Positions 1 through 5,496 of a stretch of DNA of 5,496 bases are shown here, piece by piece. The stretch lies in assembly GCA_003456855.1 (NCBI GenBank), contig DMOO01000075.1:1-5496 (forward strand). Direction: 5' to 3'. The DNA comes from Sphaerochaeta sp. GTDB taxonomy: Bacteria; Spirochaetota; Spirochaetia; Sphaerochaetales; Sphaerochaetaceae. The notes beneath the pieces were generated by a model that saw nothing but the letters and a program-made list of their open reading frames with translations, did not search any database and had not been told where the DNA came from. Positions within the stretch are counted from its first letter, which is position 1. Each line of letters opens with the position of its first letter. The position numbers and the translations under genes are program-made.

Positions 1-1166
1 CCGAATCCGCCTGCACCGCCCATCATCTGGTTGGTGATGGTGTTGACAGTCTGGCCGTTGACGATGATCGTTCCGCCTGTGTACTTGGCTGTTCCGTCGT
101 AGTCGAACGGTGAATTGGCTGTGATGTCCAAGGTTCCTCCATTTACATAGAGGTTGCCATTGGAATCAACCGCATCGGTGTCGCCTGAGCCCATCTTGAT
201 GGTGATGTAGCCGCCAGTGATCTCGATGGTTGCCGTGTAGGACTTTGACTTCTGTCCTGCATTGATGGCGTCGTCTGATGCACTGATGGTGATTGTACCA
301 CCGTTGATCTGCACATAAGTGCCCTCAATGCCCTCTCTTGCTGAAAGATTCAGCGTCCCATCGTCAATCTGGACTATCGTTGTGGCGTGGATGGCATCGT
401 CAGAAGCTGTGATGTTCAGAGTTCCGCCGCAGATGTAGATGTAGCCTACGCTTGTATCCTCGTCATATTCGGCATGGAGTCCGTCCTTCTTGCTCTTGAT
501 GGTGATGTCGCCGCCTGCGATCCTGATGGAGTCGTTGGCCTCGATTGCATCGGATGTGCAGCTGATGCTGATTGTGCCTCCGGTGATCTTAAGATCGTCC
601 TTGCTGGTGATTCCGTTGTCGGTGGAGCTGATTGTAAGCGTTCCGACTCCGTTGAGCACCAGGTCGTCCTTCGAGAAGATGACAGCATCGGTGTTGGTGT
701 CGCCGTCTGCAGCGAAGGTTCCAGATACCGTCAACTTGTTCGTGGAGTCGGTTGTGGTGACGAATACCTTGTCTGCATTCTTCACGTAGATGCAAGGTGT
801 GCTTGTGTTGGTGATCGTCACCCCGTCAAGGACCAACTGGACCTTGTCCTCATCGCCTGCCTCAACGATAATCGTGGATTCCTTTGCGCTTCCGCTTATG
901 ACGTAGACGCCGGCTGCCGTGATTGTGATGTCCTCTCCGCTCTCAAGTTTCAGGTATGTGGCATCTGAAAGATCCGCTGTCTGCTCCATGTCTCTGCTGG
1001 AGAACTCGTCATCGGCATTCATGATGCCCGATGCGCTGCTTGTAACTGTGGTTGTTGTCTTTGTTGTGCTGCTTGTTGTGGTGACCTCGGTGCTTCCACC
1101 TGCGAAAGTTGCGAATATAGCTGCCACCAGCAAGCTTAGAATGGTGAAAAATCTCTTTGTCTTCAT
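1..1166 (-). CDS. Exported beta-helix carbohydrate-binding protein, Cthe_2159 family (C-terminus off the window)
   Basis: The open frame runs from ATG at 1166 to the window edge without a stop, giving 388 complete codons. Residues 1-22 form a signal peptide (MKTKRFF, a hydrophobic stretch, then ATFA before GG). There is no lipobox cysteine, so signal peptidase I cleavage near Ala22 is likely. A Thr/Ser-rich linker (about 25-47) follows, then a leading beta domain (about 70-190) and at least seven repeats of the type GG-x-[IL]-x-[IL]-x-[AS]-x-D-D-A-I from about residue 196 onward. This matches the Cthe_2159 carbohydrate-binding family (formerly DUF4353), whose founding member is a right-handed parallel beta-helix related to polysaccharide lyases that binds acidic pectic polymers. 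The Asp pairs in the turns may bind calcium. Surface or periplasmic glycan binding is inferred; no catalytic site was identified. The family is sound, the ligand unknown. The gene diverges from the acyltransferase fusion. Confidence 0.85.
   Translation of the reverse strand, partial: MKTKRFFTILSLLVAAIFATFAGGSTEVTTTSSTTKTTTTVTSSASGIMNADDEFSSRDMEQTADLSDATYLKLESGEDITITAAGVYVISGSAKESTIIVEAGDEDKVQLVLDGVTITNTSTPCIYVKNADKVFVTTTDSTNKLTVSGTFAADGDTNTDAVIFSKDDLVLNGVGTLTISSTDNGITSKDDLKITGGTISISCTSDAIEANDSIRIAGGDITIKSKKDGLHAEYDEDTSVGYIYICGGTLNITASDDAIHATTIVQIDDGTLNLSAREGIEGTYVQINGGTITISASDDAINAGQKSKSYTATIEITGGYITIKMGSGDTDAVDSNGNLYVNGGTLDITANSPFDYDGTAKYTGGTIIVNGQTVNTITNQMMGGAGGF
57..581 (-). repeat. Degenerate in-frame repeats encoding beta-helix coils
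   Basis: Codons 196-370 of the exported protein encode tandem coils of about 20-29 residues. Each starts with GG or DG followed by alternating hydrophobic residues (for example GGTISIS, GGDITIK, GGTLNIT, GGTITIS, GGYITIK, GGTLDIT, GGTIIVN), and several continue to SDDAI or SDAIEA. Coil starts are near residues 196, 218, 247, 269, 289, 318, 343 and 364. The variable spacing and divergent DNA suggest an old protein repeat held by structure rather than a recent tandem duplication. Confidence 0.65.
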
Positions 1167-1173
1167 GGGCTGT

Positions 1174-1179
1174 CCCTCC
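1174..1179 (-). promoter_or_regulatory. Ribosome binding site of the beta-helix gene
   Basis: Read on the - strand this is GGAGGG, seven bases before the ATG at 1166. It is a near-ideal Shine-Dalgarno sequence and fixes the start in front of the signal peptide. Confidence 0.8.
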
Positions 1180-1241
1180 GTATGCTTGGAAGGTAATCCC
1201 GATTCTCCAGACCTTCAATAACGATGGCCTCAGACAACAGA

Positions 1242-1274
1242 TTTCTTCACAAAGGCTACATGTTTCTTCACAAA
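1242..1274 (-). promoter_or_regulatory. Two 12-bp direct repeats at 21-bp pitch, possible activator or operator site
   Basis: TTTCTTCACAAA occurs exactly at 1242-1253 and 1263-1274 (TTTGTGAAGAAA on the - strand). The copies lie about two helical turns apart, on the same face of the DNA. They sit 76-108 bases upstream of the - strand ATG and just upstream of the + strand promoter, so they could serve either gene. Paired direct repeats at 21-bp pitch are typical of LytTR-type response regulators (about 9 bp plus a 12-bp spacer), but the bases do not clearly match a known consensus. The repeat is seen directly; the function is inferred. Confidence 0.4.
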
Positions 1275-1286
1275 TGCCCGTTTCAG

Positions 1287-1357
1287 ACCGTTTTTGCTTG
1301 CTTTCCGCCATTGCATGCATTATAAACACCTATTGGGATAACTATGTCAAAAACGGT
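1287..1357. repeat. 10-bp perfect inverted repeat bracketing the promoter
   Basis: ACCGTTTTTG at 1287-1296 is the exact reverse complement of CAAAAACGGT at 1348-1357. The arms are 51 bases apart: one lies next to the -35 element, the other covers codons 2-5 of the fusion gene. The loop is too long for a simple terminator or attenuator, so a two-site operator is possible, as is chance. Confidence 0.3.
1298..1326 (+). promoter_or_regulatory. Sigma70-type promoter for the fusion gene and transporter operon
   Basis: A -35 box TTGCTT (1298-1303) and a -10 box TATAAA (1321-1326) are separated by 17 bases. The spacer contains the 8-bp palindrome TGCATGCA at 1312-1319. Transcription would start near 1333, leaving a leader of only about 10 bases before the ATG at 1344. 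The placement is good, but A/T-rich stretches can imitate such boxes. Confidence 0.5.
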
Positions 1358-3194
1358 TGGGACTAGAAGACTGGGAAGAATCCCTGTTCTTTTGCTGCTA
1401 CTTGCAGTCATTTTAATATTCGCATTATTTCTGATGGATATTCTCATTCCTTTCATAACTCTCGAGGTGAAAAACGATGTCGATGGGGCAACGGAGCTTT
1501 TGAGGCAGAAAGGGGTTCTGGGATTCCTGGCTGTAATTCTCGTCGAGGCTCTGCAGATGGTGGTCATCTTCATCCCTGCTGAGTTCATCCAGATCTCAAG
1601 CGGCTTGAGCTATCCCTTCCCCATAGCAATTGCGCTCTGCGACCTTGGAGTCTGTCTGGGTGCCACCATAATATTCATACTTGTGCGCATACTGCATGTC
1701 AGAAACGAGGCCTTCGAGAAGCGGCGCAAAACCATCGACCGTCTCTCTGAGAACATCAAGGACCGAACCACCGTGTTCTTCCTGTACCTTCTTTTCTTCA
1801 TGCCGATGATCCCCTTCGGGGCCATATGCTACTACGGCAGCAGCACCAACCTGCGCTACAGGAAATACCTTTTCACCGTAGCCACAGGTGTCATCCCGTC
1901 CATAGTCGTGTCGAATCTGATGGGAGCCGCGGGAAAGGCCTTCATCGTCTACGACCTTCCCTTCTGGCTTCTGGTCCTGATCATCGTCCTGTTGGCTCTG
2001 ATTCTGATAGGCATCATAGTGTTCTTCATCAAGCGCTTCGTGTTCAGGGACAAGCACGGCACCCCCGACTCAATGGCATACTACCTTCTCTTTGCAATAA
2101 CCAATCTTTGGCACGGGAGAAAGCAGAAGGCAACCATCCACGACGAGCTGATGGCAGGCATAGAGCCTCCATATATAGTGTTGTGCAACCACGAATCCTT
2201 CTTTGACTTCCACTATATATCGCAGATGAACCACCCGAAGAACCCTGCATACATGGTCAACGAGCTGTACTGCACCCGCCCGATCCTAAAGTCCCTTTCC
2301 AAAGCAGCCGGAATGATACCCAAGAAGCTGTTCGTGCGCGAAGTTTCTTCAGCTTTAGCTGTATTTCGGACCATCAGAAAGGGTTATCCAGTGGTAATCT
2401 TCCCTGAAGGGCGGCTTTCCGCCGATGGCCGTACCAACCCGATCATAAAGGGTGGCGCCTTCTACAGGAAGCTCAATATCAGCCTTGTCCTTGTGCAGAT
2501 CTCAGGAGCCTACCTCTCAAACCCGAAATGGCGCCCAAAGCGCTTCATGTCGGATATTGACGTCACAGTCAAACGCATCCTGACAACGGATGATATCAAG
2601 ACCATGACAGACAGCGAGCTCGACAATCTGATCTCCGAGACCCTGGCAAACAATGCATTCAGGAACGAGCCCTCGATCCAGTTCAGACAGAAGACAAAAG
2701 CCAAGGGACTCGAGGGCCTTCTCTATCGCTGCGCTGACTGCGGCAGCCTCTACACGACTGTCGGCAAGGGCAACAAGCTGACATGCACATCCTGCGGCTC
2801 CGAATACATTCTGGACGACAAATACAGGTTCCAGGGACGTATTCGGACCATACCCGAGTACTATGATGAAATCAAGCGTCTGGAGGAATCGACTCTGGAC
2901 AGCTTCTCGCTCAAGGCGAACGTCAAGACAAAGATCCATGGAGCGAACGGAGGCCCAATCAGATGGGAGAGAGGTGTCTGCACACTCACCCCTAAAGGTT
3001 TCTCGTACAAGTCGCAATCCATGGATTTCTCAATCAATATGGAGGACCTGCCAGCCCTGGCATTCTCCTGCAGCCAGGAGTTCGAGCTCTACCACAACGA
3101 GGAGCTCATGTATTTCTATCCAACGGAGCACAGGCAGCAGGTCGCCCGATGGGCACTGCTTGTCGACATGCTTGCAGAAAGGAGACGATCGTGA
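1344..3194 (+). CDS. VTT/DedA-like membrane domain fused to PlsC-type acyltransferase and zinc ribbon
   Basis: The protein has 616 residues. Residues 12-37 are a first membrane segment. Residues about 55-230 resemble the VTT (DedA/TVP38/TMEM64) domain: FIPAEFIQISSG (76-87), a glycine-bearing helix (101-117) ending in Arg115, a second half at 143-196 (FFMPMIPFG, LRYRKYL) and a last helix at 206-230. Residues about 245-440 are a PlsC acyltransferase with the HX4D motif at His283-Asp288 (NHESFFD) and motif III FPEGRLS at 353-359. Cys463, Cys466, Cys481 and Cys484 form a CxxC-x14-CxxC zinc ribbon. Residues 490-616 are a mixed beta domain ending in a helix. Such acyltransferases move an acyl chain to lysophosphatidate or related lysolipids on the cytoplasmic face; VTT proteins are linked to lipid scrambling or undecaprenyl-phosphate recycling. 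Linking both acts on one lipid is inference. The ATG at 1344 keeps the first helix; its ribosome site (GGGA, 1335-1338) is weak. It is the first gene of an operon with the transporter. Confidence 0.85.
   Translation: MSKTVGTRRLGRIPVLLLLLAVILIFALFLMDILIPFITLEVKNDVDGATELLRQKGVLGFLAVILVEALQMVVIFIPAEFIQISSGLSYPFPIAIALCDLGVCLGATIIFILVRILHVRNEAFEKRRKTIDRLSENIKDRTTVFFLYLLFFMPMIPFGAICYYGSSTNLRYRKYLFTVATGVIPSIVVSNLMGAAGKAFIVYDLPFWLLVLIIVLLALILIGIIVFFIKRFVFRDKHGTPDSMAYYLLFAITNLWHGRKQKATIHDELMAGIEPPYIVLCNHESFFDFHYISQMNHPKNPAYMVNELYCTRPILKSLSKAAGMIPKKLFVREVSSALAVFRTIRKGYPVVIFPEGRLSADGRTNPIIKGGAFYRKLNISLVLVQISGAYLSNPKWRPKRFMSDIDVTVKRILTTDDIKTMTDSELDNLISETLANNAFRNEPSIQFRQKTKAKGLEGLLYRCADCGSLYTTVGKGNKLTCTSCGSEYILDDKYRFQGRIRTIPEYYDEIKRLEESTLDSFSLKANVKTKIHGANGGPIRWERGVCTLTPKGFSYKSQSMDFSINMEDLPALAFSCSQEFELYHNEELMYFYPTEHRQQVARWALLVDMLAERRRS
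3178..3185 (+). promoter_or_regulatory. Ribosome binding site deciding the GTG start of the transporter
   Basis: AAAGGAGA lies inside the last codons of the fusion gene, with GGAG ending six bases before GTG at 3191. This favours the GTG over the upstream in-frame ATG at 3149, which would add 14 polar residues (MGTACRHACRKETI) that merely read the fusion gene's tail in another frame. Confidence 0.8.
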
Positions 3195-4606
3195 AGAAAA
3201 AAGCGCTGATAAACATCTCAAAGAAGACATTCATAAACGTCACTGCCCTGTTCCTCGGCCTTCTGGCCTTTTCGATAATACTCACCTTTGTGGTGCCTAA
3301 AGGCGATTTCGGCATACTCCCTGACGGTAGTCCGAACTATCTCCAGTACATCCCCAAGCAGGACCAGAGCGGCATCCCGATCTGGAAGGGCTTGCTTGCA
3401 CCGGTTCTTGTGTTCTTCTCATCCGATGGACTTGCCATCTCGATGCTGGCGCTGTTCCTGTTCGTCATATCTTCCGCCTTCCAGGTGATGAACGACACAG
3501 GAGGAGTCAAGGCCCTGCTCGACAAGGTCTCCAGCACCTTCAGAAGCAGGCGCGGACTTCTTCTCACCCTGATATCCCTTCTCTTCTACTGCTTCGGCTC
3601 CTTCCTGGGGCTGTTCGAGGAGATGCTGACCATGCTGCCCATCGTGGCTGCGCTTTGCATATCCATAGGCTATGACTCCTTCACAGGCTTTCTCTGCTGC
3701 ACAATAGCCTGCGGTTTCGGATTCGCCGGAGCCGTGACCAACCCGTTCACCGTGCTTCTGGCCAGCCAGATCATTGGGGCCAATCCAATGGAGCACATCT
3801 GGTTCCGCCTCCTGATGTTCGCCATGATGTTCGCGATCCTTCTCCTCTTTGTCTTCAACCACGTCAGAAAGATCACGAAGGACCCCAAAGCCAGCCTCAC
3901 CTACAATCATGACCAGCAGCTTATGGCTACCGACATGCAGGCCGAGGCCCCAACTGAAAAATCAAGAAGGACAAGAATAGCCTATTCCATCTTCATGTTT
4001 GTGGCCCTTGCCCTGATAGTCACCGTCTCAATCGTGCCTTCACTGAGAGGCTATACCGTTCCGATAATAACCGCCTACTTCCTTGTCTTCGGCACGGTCG
4101 CGGGGTTCATTGCCAGCCTGGATCTCAAACTGGTTCTCAAGAGCTTTGGAAAAGGCTTTCTTGGCGCACTGCCCACCCTTGCCTTCATAGCCTTCGCCTC
4201 ATCGGTGAAGTTCGTCTTCGAGGAAGGCGGCATCATGCCTACCCTTGTCCATCAGATAAACGCTATCATCGAAGGCCACAGCCCATTCACTGTGGCGATC
4301 TCCATATACCTTATCATTCTCGTTCTCGAGTTCTTCATCTCATCATCCACTGCCAAGGCGATCCTTGTGATGGGCCTGCTTGCGATGGTCAACACGGGTC
4401 TCTCAAAGCAGATGCTTGTCTTCCTCTACACCTGCGCAGATGGCTACACAAACGTGATATTCCCTACCAGCCCGGTCCTGCTGATATCACTGTCGATGAT
4501 CGAGGTCGAGTACTTCAGATGGATCAAGAAGGGCTGGCCGCTGTTCGCCGCAGTCCTCCTTCTGGTGACAGCCTTCATTCTATTGGGTCTTCTTGTGGGG
4601 TATTGA
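3191..4606 (+). CDS. YfcC/DcuC-family membrane transporter
   Basis: Starting at GTG 3191 the protein has 471 residues, normal for the family. It is a polytopic membrane carrier with about 10-12 hydrophobic segments, the first at 15-36. Family-like signatures are VVPKGDF (34-40), GLFEEM (140-145), the re-entrant FGFAGAVTNPFTV (176-188), the serine-rich FFISSSTAKAILVMGLL (381-397) and NVIFPTSPVLLISLSMIEVEYFRWIK (421-446). The two hairpin-like motifs fit an inverted-repeat ion-coupled transporter fold. A hydrophilic cytoplasmic loop at about 224-262 divides the halves. YfcC and DcuC relatives move C4-dicarboxylates, basic amino acids or related anions, often in anaerobes; the substrate cannot be told here. 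Its GTGA start overlaps the fusion gene's TGA by four bases, so translation is probably coupled. Family confidence is high, substrate confidence low. Confidence 0.88.
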   Translation: MKKKALINISKKTFINVTALFLGLLAFSIILTFVVPKGDFGILPDGSPNYLQYIPKQDQSGIPIWKGLLAPVLVFFSSDGLAISMLALFLFVISSAFQVMNDTGGVKALLDKVSSTFRSRRGLLLTLISLLFYCFGSFLGLFEEMLTMLPIVAALCISIGYDSFTGFLCCTIACGFGFAGAVTNPFTVLLASQIIGANPMEHIWFRLLMFAMMFAILLLFVFNHVRKITKDPKASLTYNHDQQLMATDMQAEAPTEKSRRTRIAYSIFMFVALALIVTVSIVPSLRGYTVPIITAYFLVFGTVAGFIASLDLKLVLKSFGKGFLGALPTLAFIAFASSVKFVFEEGGIMPTLVHQINAIIEGHSPFTVAISIYLIILVLEFFISSSTAKAILVMGLLAMVNTGLSKQMLVFLYTCADGYTNVIFPTSPVLLISLSMIEVEYFRWIKKGWPLFAAVLLLVTAFILLGLLVGY

Positions 4607-4608
4607 TG

Positions 4609-4632
4609 AAAAACCCCTTCACTTGGAAGGGG
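4609..4632 (-). terminator. Rho-independent terminator of the PDDEXK-type gene
   Basis: On the - strand CCCCTTC (4632-4626), loop CAAGT (4625-4621) and GAAGGGG (4620-4614) form a perfect 7-bp GC-rich stem followed directly by five Ts (4613-4609). It begins ten bases after the stop of the - strand gene. On the + strand the hairpin lacks a following T run, so it probably does not end the transporter transcript efficiently. Confidence 0.75.
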
Positions 4633-4641
4633 GCATGGTGT

Positions 4642-5496
4642 TCAGAGCAATTTGTATTGCTCAAGCAACTGGTTCATGTACTCCTCGTTGCTTAGAGCCT
4701 TCTCGAAGTCATCATGGCGCTTCTCATTAATAAGGATGCTGTACAACTTGGCAACATCTTTATGCCCTTCAGCTTTGCCTTCAACCTTTCCGTTGTAGTA
4801 AACCATATCCAACACTTTCTTTGCATCGTTCTCAGTCTCAAGCATACCTTTGACCTCCGTCCTGTTGCTCTGCAGAAGACCCCTGATCATGGAGTCGTCC
4901 GGCAATCCGTCTATGGCCCTGTCTATCGCGGAACCCAGGTCCATTCCTCTTCCCCTGCACTCTCTAATTGTATCCACAAAAATGGAATAATCAAGAAGAG
5001 GTCTGCACCGCTGCATTATGTGCTTGTTGTAGCCGTGGTTTATGTTCAGCACCCTGACATAGAGCTCAATGCTGACCTCTTCCTGAGGGTTCATGAACAT
5101 ATCGCTCAGCCTGAGGGTTCTCTCGTCCTGATTATCCCCTTCCCAATTCGAGAATACCACAAACCTTGGGTTAGGCAAAGGAATTCCGGAGGCCATGTAG
5201 TAGTTGTAATTCTTCTCCTCACAGTATCTTCTCAGCAGATCCACAAGATACTCGAGCATCCTGAGAGGCATGTTTGGATTGAACGTCGACTGATGCTCGA
5301 ACAGAGACAGGTTCCCATCAATGATGAAGGAGACATCATTCCTCATCCCCATGAACAAGACATTGTCCAAAGTGTTGATCTCGATTGCGGACGCATCTGT
5401 GTAGTCGGTCCCGTTGATTGCGTTGTAGAGCTCAAGGGTCCATTCCTTACGCTCCTCTTTGCCGAAGAGGAAGATGAAGAGCCTGTCCTTGTACTG
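4642..5496 (-). CDS. PD-(D/E)XK nuclease-family transposase-like protein (N-terminus off the window)
   Basis: The frame is open from the window edge to TGA at 4644-4642, giving 284 residues. The first visible residues, QYKDRLFIFLFGKEERKEW, are already the conserved start of the family, so perhaps only 10-30 residues are missing; no start codon can be assigned. Segments TLELYNAINGTDYTD (20-34), NDVSFIID (53-60) and LFEHQSTFNPNMPLRMLEYL (65-84) identify the Rpn/PDDEXK putative transposase group common in spirochaetes and gut Firmicutes. Asp54 and the ExQ pair Glu67/Gln69 are the likely metal-binding and catalytic positions; Gln replaces the classic Lys of (D/E)XK, as is usual in this group. The C-terminal half is helical with a short GKVEGKAEG stretch (236-244), the spot where relatives often carry longer charged Gly repeats. 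Relatives of the Rpn group promote recombination through DNA cleavage; activity here is inferred. It appears intact where visible. Confidence 0.8.
   Translation of the reverse strand, partial: QYKDRLFIFLFGKEERKEWTLELYNAINGTDYTDASAIEINTLDNVLFMGMRNDVSFIIDGNLSLFEHQSTFNPNMPLRMLEYLVDLLRRYCEEKNYNYYMASGIPLPNPRFVVFSNWEGDNQDERTLRLSDMFMNPQEEVSIELYVRVLNINHGYNKHIMQRCRPLLDYSIFVDTIRECRGRGMDLGSAIDRAIDGLPDDSMIRGLLQSNRTEVKGMLETENDAKKVLDMVYYNGKVEGKAEGHKDVAKLYSILINEKRHDDFEKALSNEEYMNQLLEQYKLL

Noticed and set aside
57..581. CRISPR array or tandem DNA repeat
   Set aside because: The similarity is at protein level, with variable spacing and no exact DNA repeat units.
387..968. 193-codon open frame on the + strand
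   Set aside because: It lies opposite the beta-helix gene, is a cysteine- and aspartate-rich sequence with no recognisable domain, and has no convincing ribosome site. The - strand frame has a signal peptide and clear family repeats.
1095..1166. Lipoprotein signal on the beta-helix protein
   Set aside because: There is no cysteine after the hydrophobic segment; the junction is ATFA-GGSTE.
1596..2057. 153-codon open frame on the - strand
   Set aside because: It is antisense to the VTT domain, very rich in Gln, Glu, Asp and His, and is a by-product of the codon use of hydrophobic helices on the other strand.
3149..3190. Upstream ATG as the transporter start
   Set aside because: It would overlap the fusion gene by 46 bases and add a polar, cysteine-containing leader, whereas GTG 3191 has an ideal ribosome site and a typical GTGA overlap.
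3419..3910. 163-codon open frame on the - strand
   Set aside because: It is antisense to the transporter and of highly charged, low-complexity composition, as expected from the complement of membrane helices.
4609..4632. Bidirectional terminator for both convergent genes
   Set aside because: On the + strand the hairpin is followed by GCATGG rather than a T run; only the - strand has the full signature.

Overview
The window holds two complete genes on the + strand, flanked by two partial genes on the - strand that each run off an edge. The organism is most likely a host-associated anaerobic spirochaete (Sphaerochaeta/Treponema-like). This is inferred from the Phe-Ala-Gly-Gly-Ser-Thr-Glu signal-peptide junction of the first gene, a style common in secreted spirochaete proteins, together with a YfcC-type carrier and a Rpn/PDDEXK-type transposase-like protein. 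Gut Firmicutes carry the same families, so the assignment is only moderate.

Layout: (1) 1-1166, - strand, 5' part of an exported beta-helix protein of the Cthe_2159 carbohydrate-binding family; its C-terminus lies beyond position 1. (2) 1167-1343, a divergent control region with a 12-bp direct repeat at a 21-bp pitch, a good sigma70-like promoter reading right, and a 10-bp inverted repeat that brackets that promoter. (3) 1344-3194, + strand, an unusual 616-residue membrane protein joining a VTT/DedA (TVP38/TMEM64-like) domain, a PlsC-type acyltransferase, a four-cysteine zinc ribbon and a C-terminal domain that may be PH/GRAM-like. (4) 3191-4606, + strand, a YfcC/DcuC-family transporter, translationally coupled to the fusion gene through a GTGA overlap. 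(5) 4609-4632, a terminator for the - strand gene that follows. (6) 4642-5496, - strand, a PD-(D/E)XK transposase-like protein missing its N-terminus.

How they fit together: the fusion gene and transporter form a two-gene operon. The fusion combines, in one polypeptide, a domain family linked to lipid scrambling or carrier-lipid flipping with an enzyme family that acylates lysophospholipids. The overlap with a putative amino-acid or carboxylate carrier shows co-expression but does not reveal the substrate. The exported beta-helix protein is divergently transcribed and may share control elements. The terminal nuclease-like gene looks like an unrelated accessory gene. The fusion protein is the best candidate for something little described; the rest is recognisable by family.
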